Part shown: positions 53,657 through 62,760 of the stretch, one piece after another
Position numbering within the stretch: the stretch's first letter is position 1
How the letters are laid out: every line of letters begins with the position of its first letter
Assembly (NCBI RefSeq): GCF_009792895.1
Contig: NZ_WSSC01000003.1
Span: forward strand, 523,374 to 587,373
Reading direction: 5' to 3'
Origin: Pigmentibacter ruber
Lineage (GTDB): Bacteria; Bdellovibrionota_B; Oligoflexia; Silvanigrellales; Silvanigrellaceae
DNA length: 64,000 nucleotides
Made by a program: the position numbers and the translations under genes
Notes under the pieces: generated by a model
What the model was told of the DNA's origin: nothing
What the model saw: only the letters and a program-made list of their open reading frames with translations
The model's database searches: none

Positions 53657-54501
53657 ACAGGAACTGGATCTATTTCTTCTTTTGGTTTTTCCGCAATTTT
53701 TAGCATTCTTAATCTTCTTGTTACTTTTTCAAGTAAATTCATCAATACTTCAATTTGCATTGGTGTGGCATGTTCTAAAGAACATCCAATAATTTTTCCA
53801 TTAATTGAAATCCTTCTTACTTTTCCTGATACAGGTAAAAAATCTCCATATTGTGGGTGAAATAAATTAAAATCTTGTAATGGAACTTTTATTTTAACTT
53901 GTTCATTAGTTTTAAAAAAATGTTCATTTTTTATTGAGATACTAAATCCTACTAAACTAATATCATTCAATATAACATCTTCATAGGTGTCTGAATTTAA
54001 TCTATAAACTTTAATTGGAATATCTAATGAAAATCTTTTAGCCCTTCTTCCTATTGTTGCAGATGCTCTTTTTATTTTTCTACTGATTTCAATAAAGTCA
54101 ATTGGTTCTTTAAAATAGTCATCAAATTCTTCATATAATGAAAGTTTTTCTCGGTATTTTTTAACTAATTCTTCTTCGTTTTTAGCAACAAAAAATAACG
54201 GACATTTTTTTCTTTTTTTACATTCAACTCCAAAATCAATTGAAATATTGTCATCATTAAATAATGAGTAATCAATAAAAATAATTTCTATATTCTTTAC
54301 TAATAAAGCTTTTAAAGCTTCATTAGGATCTTCAAAACGAACTAAAATATGTTCATTTAATGCATTTTGAATAGCTTTTTCAATAGTTCTTATTCTAGTT
54401 TCATCTTCTCGTGTTAATTTAAATAAGTAAAGAACATAACGTTTTTTCTTTTTGGGAGCAATATCAAATATAGATTTACCTTCGGCGTCAAATACTTCCA
54501 T
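53653..54501 (-). CDS. PilZ protein with receiver-like N-terminus
   Basis: 282 residues. The N-terminal ~145 residues look like a response-regulator-type alpha/beta domain: VLYLFKLTRED, IEIIFIDYSLF (Asp at the acceptor position), PLFFVAKNEEE and DYFKEPIDFIE (Lys). A PilZ domain follows (~150-260): RRAKRF and LNDISLVGFSIS give RxxxR and D-xSxxG. Suggests a c-di-GMP effector also tuned by phosphorylation (inference). Neighbours give no target. Confidence 0.75.
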   Translation of the reverse strand: MEVFDAEGKSIFDIAPKKKKRYVLYLFKLTREDETRIRTIEKAIQNALNEHILVRFEDPNEALKALLVKNIEIIFIDYSLFNDDNISIDFGVECKKRKKCPLFFVAKNEEELVKKYREKLSLYEEFDDYFKEPIDFIEISRKIKRASATIGRRAKRFSLDIPIKVYRLNSDTYEDVILNDISLVGFSISIKNEHFFKTNEQVKIKVPLQDFNLFHPQYGDFLPVSGKVRRISINGKIIGCSLEHATPMQIEVLMNLLEKVTRRLRMLKIAEKPKEEIDPVPV

Positions 54502-54595
54502 AGGAAAAGCTCCTGATTTTTTAGTTACTATACCAAATAATCAGAAGCTTAAAAATATAGATAATAGAAGGAAATCTTTGCCAATCAGGAAGTTT

Positions 54596-56482
54596 TTACT
54601 TACCTGATGCCATTTCCATTATTTTTGTTAAGCGTTTAGCAAAAGTTCCAGGGTTTTTTACAGGACTGCCTTCAGATAATAATGCAGTTTCATAAAGAAC
54701 TTCTACCCATTCGTTTAATGTAGTTTCGTCAGCGCCTTTATTTTTCCTATCAGCTAAATTTTTGATTAAATTATGGCTTGGATTTATTTCTAGAATACGT
54801 TTATTATTATTAGCCATACCTTGACCAGTTGCTTTCATAATTCTTTCCATATGAGCACTCATACCGTTTTCATCAGCAACTAAACAACAAGCACTTTCAC
54901 GAAGACGTTTAGAAATTTTTACTTCTTTAATTTCATCTGATAATTTTGTTCTAAATAAATCAAGTAAACCAACTAATTCTTCAACTGGTTTTTCTTCATT
55001 TTTCTTTTCTTCTTCAGTTTCTTTACCAACGCCATTGAGATCTAAATCGCCTTTATTGATAGATTTTAGATTATATTCACCATGTTTATTGTAACTCATG
55101 ATGAACCACTCATCGATTGGATCGATCAAGAATAATACTTCAATACCTTTTGAGGTAAGTGCTTCCAAGTGAGGGCTGCGTTCAATTGACTCAAAATTAG
55201 GGCCTGTTAAATAATAAATTTCTTTTTGCCCATCAGCTTTTCTTTCGATATATTCTTTGAAAGAAACCCAACCATCTTTTCCAGTTTTTGATGATTTAAA
55301 GCGAACTAAGTCGCTTAGAGTTTCATGTTGTTCAAAGTCAAAATGGAAGCCTTCTTTTAGGACAGCTCCAAAAGTTTTGTAAAAATTAAAGTACTTTTCA
55401 CTATCATTATTTGCTAAATTTTGCAGAGAAGATAGTACTTTTTTAATAATTTGTTTTTTAATTTGCGGAAGCTTGTTGTTGTGTTGTAAGATTTCTCTGG
55501 AAACATTTAATGGTAATTCATCTGTTTCAACAACACCTGAAATAAATCTTAAATATTCAGGTAACAATTCTTTGCATTTTTCTGTAATAGAAACTCTTTT
55601 CACATATAAATGCAAGCCATGATTATCTCTCGTATATAGATCGAAAGGTGCTTCTGTAGGAATAAATACTACAGCATTAAAAGGAACTAATCCTTCTACA
55701 CTAATATGTTCCCATAGTAATGGTTCTTTCCAATCCATTGAGATTTGTTTATATAATTCTTGGTAATCTTCTGGTTTGTTTTCTCTTTTATTACGAGCCC
55801 ACACTGGTGTGGATTTGTTTAAGCGAACTTCTTCAGTAGCTCCATCTTCTTTCTTTTCTAAAAAGAATATTGGATAAGTAACATAATCACTATACTTTCT
55901 AACAATTCCACGAATTCTCCAGTCATCAATGAATTCTTTTTCATCATCTTTTAAGTGAAGTTCTATTGTTGTTCCTCTAGTTTCTTTAGAACTAGGCTCA
56001 ATGGTGTAAGTTCCATCACCCGCAGAAGTCCATTTGTAAGCTTCTCCTCCATGTGCAGACCGGCTTTCTACAACTATTTTTTTTGCCACCATGAAAGCAG
56101 AGTAAAAGCCAACACCAAACTGACCTATTAAATTTGAATCTTTTTTATCTTGCTCAGATAGTTTTTCTAAAAACTTTTTAGTCCCAGAACTCGCAATAGT
56201 TCCTAAATTATTCATGAGCTCATCTTTGGTCATGCCAATACCATTATCTTCAATAATAAGTATGTTATTATCCTTGTCGTTGCGGATTAAAATAGAATTT
56301 TCTTTTTCTGATTTGAGAAGGTTATGATTTGTGATTTCTTCAAAACGTAGTTTATCAACAGCATCACTTGAATTGGAAATCAGTTCTCTTAGGAAAATTT
56401 CTTTATTGGAGTAAAGGGAGTGAACCATAAGGTTCATAAGTTGTTGAACTTCGGTTTGAAACGAATGGACTTCAGCTGTCAT
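54596..56482 (-). CDS. htpG: Chaperone HtpG (Hsp90)
   Basis: 628 residues. The N-terminal GHKL ATPase begins with NKEIFLRELISNSSDAVDKLRF, followed by EDNGIGMTKDEL and GQFGVGFYSAFMVA. The middle domain (GVVETDELPLNVSRE) and C-terminal dimer domain with an ESACCLVADE segment follow. No C-terminal MEEVD, as in all bacterial forms. RBS AAGGAA. Monocistronic. Confidence 0.97.
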   Translation of the reverse strand: MTAEVHSFQTEVQQLMNLMVHSLYSNKEIFLRELISNSSDAVDKLRFEEITNHNLLKSEKENSILIRNDKDNNILIIEDNGIGMTKDELMNNLGTIASSGTKKFLEKLSEQDKKDSNLIGQFGVGFYSAFMVAKKIVVESRSAHGGEAYKWTSAGDGTYTIEPSSKETRGTTIELHLKDDEKEFIDDWRIRGIVRKYSDYVTYPIFFLEKKEDGATEEVRLNKSTPVWARNKRENKPEDYQELYKQISMDWKEPLLWEHISVEGLVPFNAVVFIPTEAPFDLYTRDNHGLHLYVKRVSITEKCKELLPEYLRFISGVVETDELPLNVSREILQHNNKLPQIKKQIIKKVLSSLQNLANNDSEKYFNFYKTFGAVLKEGFHFDFEQHETLSDLVRFKSSKTGKDGWVSFKEYIERKADGQKEIYYLTGPNFESIERSPHLEALTSKGIEVLFLIDPIDEWFIMSYNKHGEYNLKSINKGDLDLNGVGKETEEEKKNEEKPVEELVGLLDLFRTKLSDEIKEVKISKRLRESACCLVADENGMSAHMERIMKATGQGMANNNKRILEINPSHNLIKNLADRKNKGADETTLNEWVEVLYETALLSEGSPVKNPGTFAKRLTKIMEMASGK

Positions 56483-56613
56483 TTTGATTTCCTTGTAACT
56501 AGTTAATTTAAAAGAAAAATAAGTAAAGTAGTAAACTCGCTTATAATGAAGCTAAGCAGAAGATGAAAGTAGTCAATACCTTTTAAAAAAAGGAATTTGT
56601 GGGACTTAGGGAT

Positions 56614-57582
56614 TTAAAGCAGCCATGAATCACCCCATTCAGCTTTTCTAGCCTGTTTGTACTTTTCACCGTCTTTTTTTGAGTAAGTTTTAGATATAAA
56701 ACCATTATTTGTACAAAGATTTAATTTTAAATGACCACTATGAATTTCGGGGTGTCGTGTAATTCTAGTGTTAAAAGGTCTTTCTAAATTGTTTTTGCTA
56801 ATGATTAAATATGAGTATTTCTCATCTTCAAAGCCTTTTTCTCCCATTTTTAGGATTTTATGAATTGAAGTTCTTTGTAATCGAGTTGAAAAATGGCACC
56901 AATCTTTTTTTTCCAATGCTGGACAATTTAAAGTGTGTGAACATGGAGCATATATCTGAGCTTTATTTTTTATGAAAAAATTCCTTGCGAAGGTAATAGA
57001 CTCAAATCCTAAAGGGGTTCCTGGTTCAATTAATACAAAAAATTGATTTGTTTTTTCCCAAAATTTTGTAAGAAAATGCTCTTTATCCTGTACTTTAATT
57101 TCATTAAAGGAATATGAGGCAAGAACAACATCAGCAATTTTGATATTGCCTAAAGAGTTTAAGACGTTATTTTGAAGCCAATCGGCATTCCTCATTTTAA
57201 GCTGATTCAGCGCAAGTTTTTTACCAATTTCAATCATGCCTTGGTTTAGTTCAATAAGCTGAATTCTTTCTATATCTGAGAAAGCCTCACAGCTTGCCCA
57301 AGCGGCTGTACCTGGTCCACAGCCTACATCCAGAATGCTTTTTACGTTATCTGCAAAAGGAAGAATCTCTAGTAAAACTCTTTTAACTGCTGCGTAAGTT
57401 GCTGGCATTCTTGCTAAAACATAGGCTATTCGCTCTAAATCACTATTTAAAGAAAATGCAATTTGCTCCCTATTATTTCTATAATAGGTGGATAATTTTG
57501 TGTATGCTTCTTGTAGTAAAGTTTGCTGATAATTTTTTGATATTTCATTAAGAGATTCTTGCAAAAGATTTGGTAAGAGCAT
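56614..57582 (-). CDS. Rsm22-family methyltransferase-like protein
   Basis: 322 residues. ILDVGCGPGTAAWA is the SAM-binding motif. The mid region has PCSHTLNCPALEKKDWCHFSTRLQRTS, the Cys pattern of Rsm22/METTL17 proteins that binds an Fe-S cluster and helps ribosomal small-subunit assembly. Length fits bacterial members. RBS AGG. The small membrane protein gene lies just upstream on the same strand (37-base gap). Confidence 0.85.
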   Translation of the reverse strand: MLLPNLLQESLNEISKNYQQTLLQEAYTKLSTYYRNNREQIAFSLNSDLERIAYVLARMPATYAAVKRVLLEILPFADNVKSILDVGCGPGTAAWASCEAFSDIERIQLIELNQGMIEIGKKLALNQLKMRNADWLQNNVLNSLGNIKIADVVLASYSFNEIKVQDKEHFLTKFWEKTNQFFVLIEPGTPLGFESITFARNFFIKNKAQIYAPCSHTLNCPALEKKDWCHFSTRLQRTSIHKILKMGEKGFEDEKYSYLIISKNNLERPFNTRITRHPEIHSGHLKLNLCTNNGFISKTYSKKDGEKYKQARKAEWGDSWLL

Positions 57583-57619
57583 TTTTAAACCTGGTAAAAG
57601 TTACAAAATCAGAACAGAT

Positions 57620-57868
57620 TTACTTTTTCACTTCTGTTTCAATTTTGTCAATAAACTCAGTGGCTGTATCTTTTGCGGTGCTCTCAGTGGATTTAGCACT
57701 CAATCGAATTTTTTCCAAAAACCAATGGACAGGCTTTGTATCAACCACATAATAGTGGAGAAATGTAAAAAGTTTTTTTTCTGTTTTTATTGGTATAGAA
57801 AAGATAAATAACCAAACGAAGCCATAAATTAAAAATATCAGCGTTTTTTTTAAAAAAATCTGTAGCAT
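57620..57868 (-). CDS. Small membrane-anchored protein
   Basis: 82 residues: one hydrophobic helix (FLIYGFVWLFIFSIPI), then a basic segment and a Thr/Ser/Glu/Lys-rich amphipathic tail. AAGGAA before the ATG supports it as a real gene. Family not recognised; a second, overlapping reading in this area is a shadow. Confidence 0.6.
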   Translation of the reverse strand: MLQIFLKKTLIFLIYGFVWLFIFSIPIKTEKKLFTFLHYYVVDTKPVHWFLEKIRLSAKSTESTAKDTATEFIDKIETEVKK

Positions 57869-57964
57869 CTTGACTTCCTTTATTTAACATTACTAGTTTA
57901 CCATAATAGAAGTATAAGTAGAATTTCACTTCTTTTTTTCACTCCACAATAGGATTACAACTTT

Positions 57965-58597
57965 ATGTCTGAAATTTCTAGTAATTCCATTCAGCCTATT
58001 TTAAATCTCCAAGATAATTGTAGTGATTTTTATAAAAAAATTAATGAAAAATATTCTGCACATATGAACTGCAAGCAGGGGTGTGCAAGTTGTTGTTTTG
58101 TGAATTTAAGTATTTTTCAAGCAGAAGCGTACAGAATTTTGGTATGGATATTCTCTCTTGAATCAGATAAAAAGCAAGAATTATTAGAAGTTTTAAAGCA
58201 ACCTATGCAAGCTAAAGAAAAAAATTTTCAAAATAAATTAACAAGTCCATGCGTGTTTTTAAGAAATAACTCATGTTCAATTTACGAAGCTAGGCCTACA
58301 ATCTGCAGAACTCAAGGCTTACCTTTACAATACAAGCAAGCTGATAAAGAGAACAATATTCAAATAACTGTAGATCATTGTCCGTTGAACTTTCTCGATC
58401 AAGATAGTTTTCCAAATAAAAACGATTGGTTAGACTTGGATAGATTAAATACTTTACAAAGTATTGCAGAGAACTTTTTCGTAAAAAATTTTCCCAAAAA
58501 TAAAAGCAAAATTCAACTCCAAGTCGATAATAATCAAAGAGTTTCTCTTGTGAGCTTACAAAAGGAGATTTTGAAAATCTTGGAAAACGAGGTTTAA
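57965..58597 (+). CDS. YkgJ-family Cys-cluster protein
   Basis: 210 residues. CKQGCASCC near residue 35 and CVFLRNNSCSIYEARPTICR near residue 100 give the seven to eight Cys of the YkgJ family, which binds Zn or an Fe-S cluster; function unknown. RBS AGGA. Ends at a strong bidirectional terminator. Confidence 0.87.
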   Translation: MSEISSNSIQPILNLQDNCSDFYKKINEKYSAHMNCKQGCASCCFVNLSIFQAEAYRILVWIFSLESDKKQELLEVLKQPMQAKEKNFQNKLTSPCVFLRNNSCSIYEARPTICRTQGLPLQYKQADKENNIQITVDHCPLNFLDQDSFPNKNDWLDLDRLNTLQSIAENFFVKNFPKNKSKIQLQVDNNQRVSLVSLQKEILKILENEV

Positions 58598-58602
58598 AAA
58601 TA

Positions 58603-58632
58603 AAAAAGCCCATTCAAGAGAATGGGCTTTTT
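58603..58632. terminator. Bidirectional intrinsic terminator
   Basis: AAAAAGCCCATTC and GAATGGGCTTTTT pair perfectly with a four-base loop. It lies between the convergent YkgJ gene and the 36-residue basic gene. Confidence 0.93.
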
Positions 58633-58656
58633 CAATGAACTTATCAGTAATATTAA

Positions 58657-58767
58657 TTACTTACCGCTTGTTCTAGCTGCACGACGACGTCTGAGCAATT
58701 TTCTTTTCTTACGACCAACTTTACGACGACCTTTTGGATGCTTACGACGATGACGTGATCCGTGCAT
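58657..58767 (-). CDS. 36-residue highly basic protein, ribosome-associated type
   Basis: The reading frame ATG-TAA gives 36 residues beginning MHGSRHRRKHPKGRRK and ending with KLLRRRRAARTSGK; about half are Arg, Lys or His. AGGAGG lies five bases before the ATG and a strong terminator follows, so this is a well-formed transcription and translation unit. The composition is like small ribosomal or AURKAIP1/COX24-domain proteins, but I cannot place it in a named family. It was not in reach of ordinary length cut-offs. Confidence 0.8.
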   Translation of the reverse strand: MHGSRHRRKHPKGRRKVGRKKRKLLRRRRAARTSGK

Positions 58768-59038
58768 ACCAACCTCCTGAAAATATTAAAAAAAGTTAAA
58801 AAATTTGAGTTCTAAAATCTGGCAACTCTCCATAATGAAGCATTGCTGGAACGATGGCAATATCACTCGCAATAACAATTTGCAAGAAAAATTTCCTCTT
58901 ATAAAAGCTTTTGAAATTTAGTAAGGAGATTATAGCATGTAATTCCAAATTCATCAGTTCTTGGGATCTTTTGAATTATTGTGTTAGTTATACTCATGAA
59001 GTTATGTTGTAAGTTTTTTTGAATTTGAGAAAAAAAGA

Positions 59039-60667
59039 ATGAAAGATAAAATGCGTATAAATCTTAAATTTAGATTTAACTCTGGGTCTTTGTTAGCGTA
59101 TTTTATATTTTCAGCAATCATTTTTATCGTTTTATATTTGGTTATCTGGACTCTTTCTGTCAGAGCCGAAAGAATAGCGAATCTAAGGCACGATGTTAAA
59201 TTAATTATGGGTGGGATAACAGGCAGTATTCTTGGCACTGCTGAGTTAGATTCGCAGGGTTTGCAAGATCAGTCCCAATCTTTGATGCAAGAATATCTTA
59301 ATTTTACTTTTGACTCGAAAAAGACCCAAACCCAAGAAAGGGCTGCAAAGGTATCTGTTTATTTTTTGAATCCAGAAAGACAGCTAATAGGAGAATGGGT
59401 ATCTCCTGAAGAAATCCCGCAAGAATGTCTTGATACTCGTACAGAATACTTCCAACCACATCGATCGCCTTATCCCTATTTGGTGGAATTAACTATAAAC
59501 ACTTGTAGTAAAAACTCATTAGATTTGTTTGAATATCATATAATATCTCTTCCAATAATGGTTTCTATGGCGGTCATTTTGTTTTGGGGTATCTGTATTT
59601 ATGCAATGCTACATTCTATCCAATATGCTGGGAAGTTATTAGAGCAAACAGAAGATGTGGATGAATTATTAGAAAAGACTGATAAAATTAATTGGTTAAA
59701 TGTTCGTATTTTAGCACAAAAAGCTATACAAGTAAGAGGTAAAAATTTACAGTTTTACCAAACATTAATCCTTGATGCTCAACATGATGTAGCAAAAATA
59801 TTAGATTCCATTAGCACAAAATACCAAGACAAGGATTTAAATTACAATGTTTCTTCTATAAGAGGTATTTTGCAAAGATTAGCCATTGAAGTAAGGTCAT
59901 CTAATGAGGTATATCAAGATTATACTACTCCGAAAGATCTTATTTTTGATGAAATAATGCAATATATAAGTACTTATTTTTCCAATTGTGAAGTTACAAA
60001 TAATCTACCAAAAAATATTGAAGTTCCAGTATCAGATATTTCTTTATTTGAAAGAATTATTGTTAATTTATCTTCAAATTCAATAAAACATTCAATTACT
60101 CCTTCAAAAGTAAAACTCTATTATGCTAATGAGTATTTTTCATTACGAGTGTATTCTAAAGTTTCTTTTCTATCTGCTTTTAATATCCACTTAGCTAAAT
60201 TAACAAATAGAATTGATTTAAAAAATATAGATTCACCAGTGTTATTTAAATTTTTTGGCCGAGATGGAAGAGGCCTTTCAATAATTAAAAGAGGTATTTT
60301 TAAATTTAAAGGTAAAATGATTTTTACTATTGAAAATAATGTAGTTGAAACAGGCTTTGACATTCCAGCACATTTTTATGTTAATAAGAAAATTGATGAA
60401 ATTCCTTCATATTTATTAAACAGAAAGAAAGTTATTTATTTCAAAAATGGAGAGTTAATTCAATTTGCTAAAGAGCATGGCCTTGAAAATTTTATTATTA
60501 CTGAAAATGATCTTGAATCATTAGTTAAAAATAAGATTAGTGAAGAAAAGATTGAAATTGTTTCTGATGAAGAGTTAAATTTACCACAATCTTTTATTTT
60601 AAGAATAATTACAAAAAAAGAAAGAATTAAAGGTCTTGCTTTAAATTGGATTGGAGATTCTAAGTAA
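59039..60667 (+). CDS. Membrane sensor kinase-like protein, partly degenerate
   Basis: 542 residues. Two membrane helices (~17-40 and ~168-192) flank a periplasmic domain of ~125 residues. A DHp-like helix has DAQHDVAKIL (candidate His249). The ATPase domain keeps an N-box (IIVNLSSNSIKHS, ~341-352) and a G2 box (GRDGRGLSIIKRG, ~407-419) but I see no DxGxG G1 box. A C-terminal ~90-residue extension is unknown. Its stop overlaps the regulator start by one base. The ribosome site is weak. Confidence 0.75.
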   Translation: MKDKMRINLKFRFNSGSLLAYFIFSAIIFIVLYLVIWTLSVRAERIANLRHDVKLIMGGITGSILGTAELDSQGLQDQSQSLMQEYLNFTFDSKKTQTQERAAKVSVYFLNPERQLIGEWVSPEEIPQECLDTRTEYFQPHRSPYPYLVELTINTCSKNSLDLFEYHIISLPIMVSMAVILFWGICIYAMLHSIQYAGKLLEQTEDVDELLEKTDKINWLNVRILAQKAIQVRGKNLQFYQTLILDAQHDVAKILDSISTKYQDKDLNYNVSSIRGILQRLAIEVRSSNEVYQDYTTPKDLIFDEIMQYISTYFSNCEVTNNLPKNIEVPVSDISLFERIIVNLSSNSIKHSITPSKVKLYYANEYFSLRVYSKVSFLSAFNIHLAKLTNRIDLKNIDSPVLFKFFGRDGRGLSIIKRGIFKFKGKMIFTIENNVVETGFDIPAHFYVNKKIDEIPSYLLNRKKVIYFKNGELIQFAKEHGLENFIITENDLESLVKNKISEEKIEIVSDEELNLPQSFILRIITKKERIKGLALNWIGDSK

Positions 60668-62112
60668 TGGTTTCTAAAGTTTTTCCAATATCTCGCTGGT
60701 TAGTAGTTGACGATACACCAGAAGATGCAGATGACATAGTTTTAGCAATTGAAGGACTGGGCGGTAAAGCTGACACGGCTGATAGTATTAAAGCAGCTGA
60801 GAAATTGCTGCGTAAAAATATTTACGATGTTTGTGTAGTTGATTGTTTTTATAAAGGAACAAATAAGTGGGGAATTGACCTCTTACCAGATCTGCGTTCA
60901 ACATTACCTGGTCTTCCAGTAATAATGATTTCAAATTCAGATGATTTAGATTTACCTGCAAGAGTTATCAGAGCTGGTGCGGATATGTTTTGTCCTAAAT
61001 TAAAAGACTCTTTTTCTTTAACCAAAACAATTGGTGCAGCTGCTTTACAAGCTACAATTATTCGCAAATTAAAAATAATGGAATTTGATTCTAGATTTTC
61101 AAAAGAAATATATTTGCAAAAACAAACATCTGATGCTTTTGAGCATTCAATGCGGAGAAAAGAGGAAAGGCTGCTTATATGTGGTGCTCCTGGGACTGGA
61201 AAAACAATCGCCTGCCAATTATTTGCACATCAATATTTAAAACAAAACTACGGTAGTCTCTCTCGAAATATTGTTTATCACGATTGCGCTTCAAAATCAG
61301 ATGATGTGAATTCTACAATGCTTTTTGGTGATGCAAAAATGATTGGAAACACATTACAATTGAGTTTATTTGAAAGAGCGGTAGGTGGGGTGCTTGTATT
61401 AGATAATTTGCATGCCTTGTCAGAAGAAAATCAAAATAAATTAAAAAGTATTTTTGATTCTGAATTCGTTCCTTCAGTGTTAGGTGATGGTAATTTATCA
61501 ATTAGTCTGATTAAATTTGTAGGAACCTATTGCACTGATTATCAAAAGAAAATTGTTCCAGGTTTTTTGGAAGCCTATGCACATAGAGAAATAGATCTCC
61601 CCTCCATTTCTGATTTAAATCAAGAATTAACAAAAGTGATTCAATTTATTTTTGAAAATCTTTCACAATCAAGCGAAGATCTTAAAATTTCTGCGAGTGC
61701 TGAAGTAATTGGGAAAATTCTAGACTTAGCAGCAAATCATTCATTTCCAGCTAATTTTAGAACTCTTCACCAAATCATAGAAAATGCTTTATCTAGAGCA
61801 CTAGCTGATCAACGCAGTCAAATTTATCCTTCTGACATCGAAATAATAGGAAGTATGCGCGCATCACCCCAAGAAACAACTACAAATCCTTCTGGCGCAG
61901 TGAAAAGTTACGGAGATGTTTTAGAAGGAAGATTTGGTGAGGCTTTACTCAAATTTATTGCTGCTGGTGAAAATTTTGATGAAGCAAAAGATGTTTTACG
62001 AAAAATAATGATAAATGTTGCTTCAAAAAAATATGGTGGTAATAAATCTAAAATCGCTTCAGCATTAGGCATTTCTCGCCAAAGTCTTTATGACCACGAA
62101 GAATCAGAATAA
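60667..62112 (+). CDS. NtrC-like regulator lacking GAFTGA
   Basis: 481 residues. Receiver (~10-130): WLVVDDTPED and VCVVDCFY (Asp59). AAA+ domain (~140-370): Walker A GAPGTGKT (173-180) and GVLVLDNLHAL (Walker B with Asp-Asn rather than Asp-Glu). C-terminal FIS-type HTH (KYGGNKSKIASALGISRQSLYDH). The sigma-54 contact loop GAFTGA is absent; the segment MLFGDAKMIGNTLQLSLFERAVGG occupies its place. It is therefore unlikely to open sigma-54 promoters and may act as a sigma-70-type or structural regulator. Translationally coupled to the sensor gene. Confidence 0.85.
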   Translation: MVSKVFPISRWLVVDDTPEDADDIVLAIEGLGGKADTADSIKAAEKLLRKNIYDVCVVDCFYKGTNKWGIDLLPDLRSTLPGLPVIMISNSDDLDLPARVIRAGADMFCPKLKDSFSLTKTIGAAALQATIIRKLKIMEFDSRFSKEIYLQKQTSDAFEHSMRRKEERLLICGAPGTGKTIACQLFAHQYLKQNYGSLSRNIVYHDCASKSDDVNSTMLFGDAKMIGNTLQLSLFERAVGGVLVLDNLHALSEENQNKLKSIFDSEFVPSVLGDGNLSISLIKFVGTYCTDYQKKIVPGFLEAYAHREIDLPSISDLNQELTKVIQFIFENLSQSSEDLKISASAEVIGKILDLAANHSFPANFRTLHQIIENALSRALADQRSQIYPSDIEIIGSMRASPQETTTNPSGAVKSYGDVLEGRFGEALLKFIAAGENFDEAKDVLRKIMINVASKKYGGNKSKIASALGISRQSLYDHEESE

Positions 62113-62203
62113 TGATATAAACTTTGTGCTGAAAGATGAAAAAATAATTAATTTAGGTACTATCATGAGGTTATGTAAATAAAATCATGAAGGATACTTT
62201 AAA

Positions 62204-62695
62204 ATGAGAAAATTAATTCCACAGTTATCTTCTCCAAGTGCTATGATTCAAGTTGGTTGGGCTAAATTAAAAAATATTCCTGGAGGAAACATTATTTTTT
62301 CTTCATTGGTATCAAAATATATTCCTTACACAGGATCAATCTCTCCCTTAGTTTTAAGTATCGAAAGCGGACAAGCGAGAGTTCTGTTAAAAGATAAGCG
62401 GGCTGTTCGCAATCATTTAAATTGTATTCATGCAATAGCCTTAGCTAATGTGGGAGAATTTTCGACAGGTCTTTGTCTTATTTCTCAATTACCTGAAACA
62501 GCAATGGCTATTTTAACAAAAATAGAAATAGAATATTTAAAGAAAGCCCGTGGCGATTTAGTTTCAGAAGCAATATATCAATATCAAGCAAATCAACAAG
62601 AAAATGAAGATCATAAAATAACTGCAAATATATTAAATACAAATAATGAAATCGTAACTAAAGTCCATGCTACGTGGCGAGTTAGAAGAAAATAA
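62204..62695 (+). CDS. DUF4442 hotdog-fold thioesterase-like protein
   Basis: 163 residues. The pattern IPYTGSISPLVLSIESGQARVLLKDKRAVRNHLNCIHAIALANVGEFSTGL is that of DUF4442, a hotdog-fold family related to acyl-CoA thioesterases (the HNHLNCIHA-like helix holds the site). Substrate unknown. RBS AAGGA. Followed 65 bases later by a nitronate monooxygenase gene; both could act on acyl or nitro compounds but no link is shown. Confidence 0.8.
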   Translation: MRKLIPQLSSPSAMIQVGWAKLKNIPGGNIIFSSLVSKYIPYTGSISPLVLSIESGQARVLLKDKRAVRNHLNCIHAIALANVGEFSTGLCLISQLPETAMAILTKIEIEYLKKARGDLVSEAIYQYQANQQENEDHKITANILNTNNEIVTKVHATWRVRRK

Positions 62696-62760
62696 AAAAG
62701 TTATTTTTAGAAGATAAATAATACATTAAAAATAATTAATACTTTAAAGAGATGCTTAAT

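Noticed and set aside
57741..57929. Second small ORF overlapping the 82-residue membrane protein
   Set aside because: Different frame, no ribosome site; the 82-residue frame has AAGGAA.
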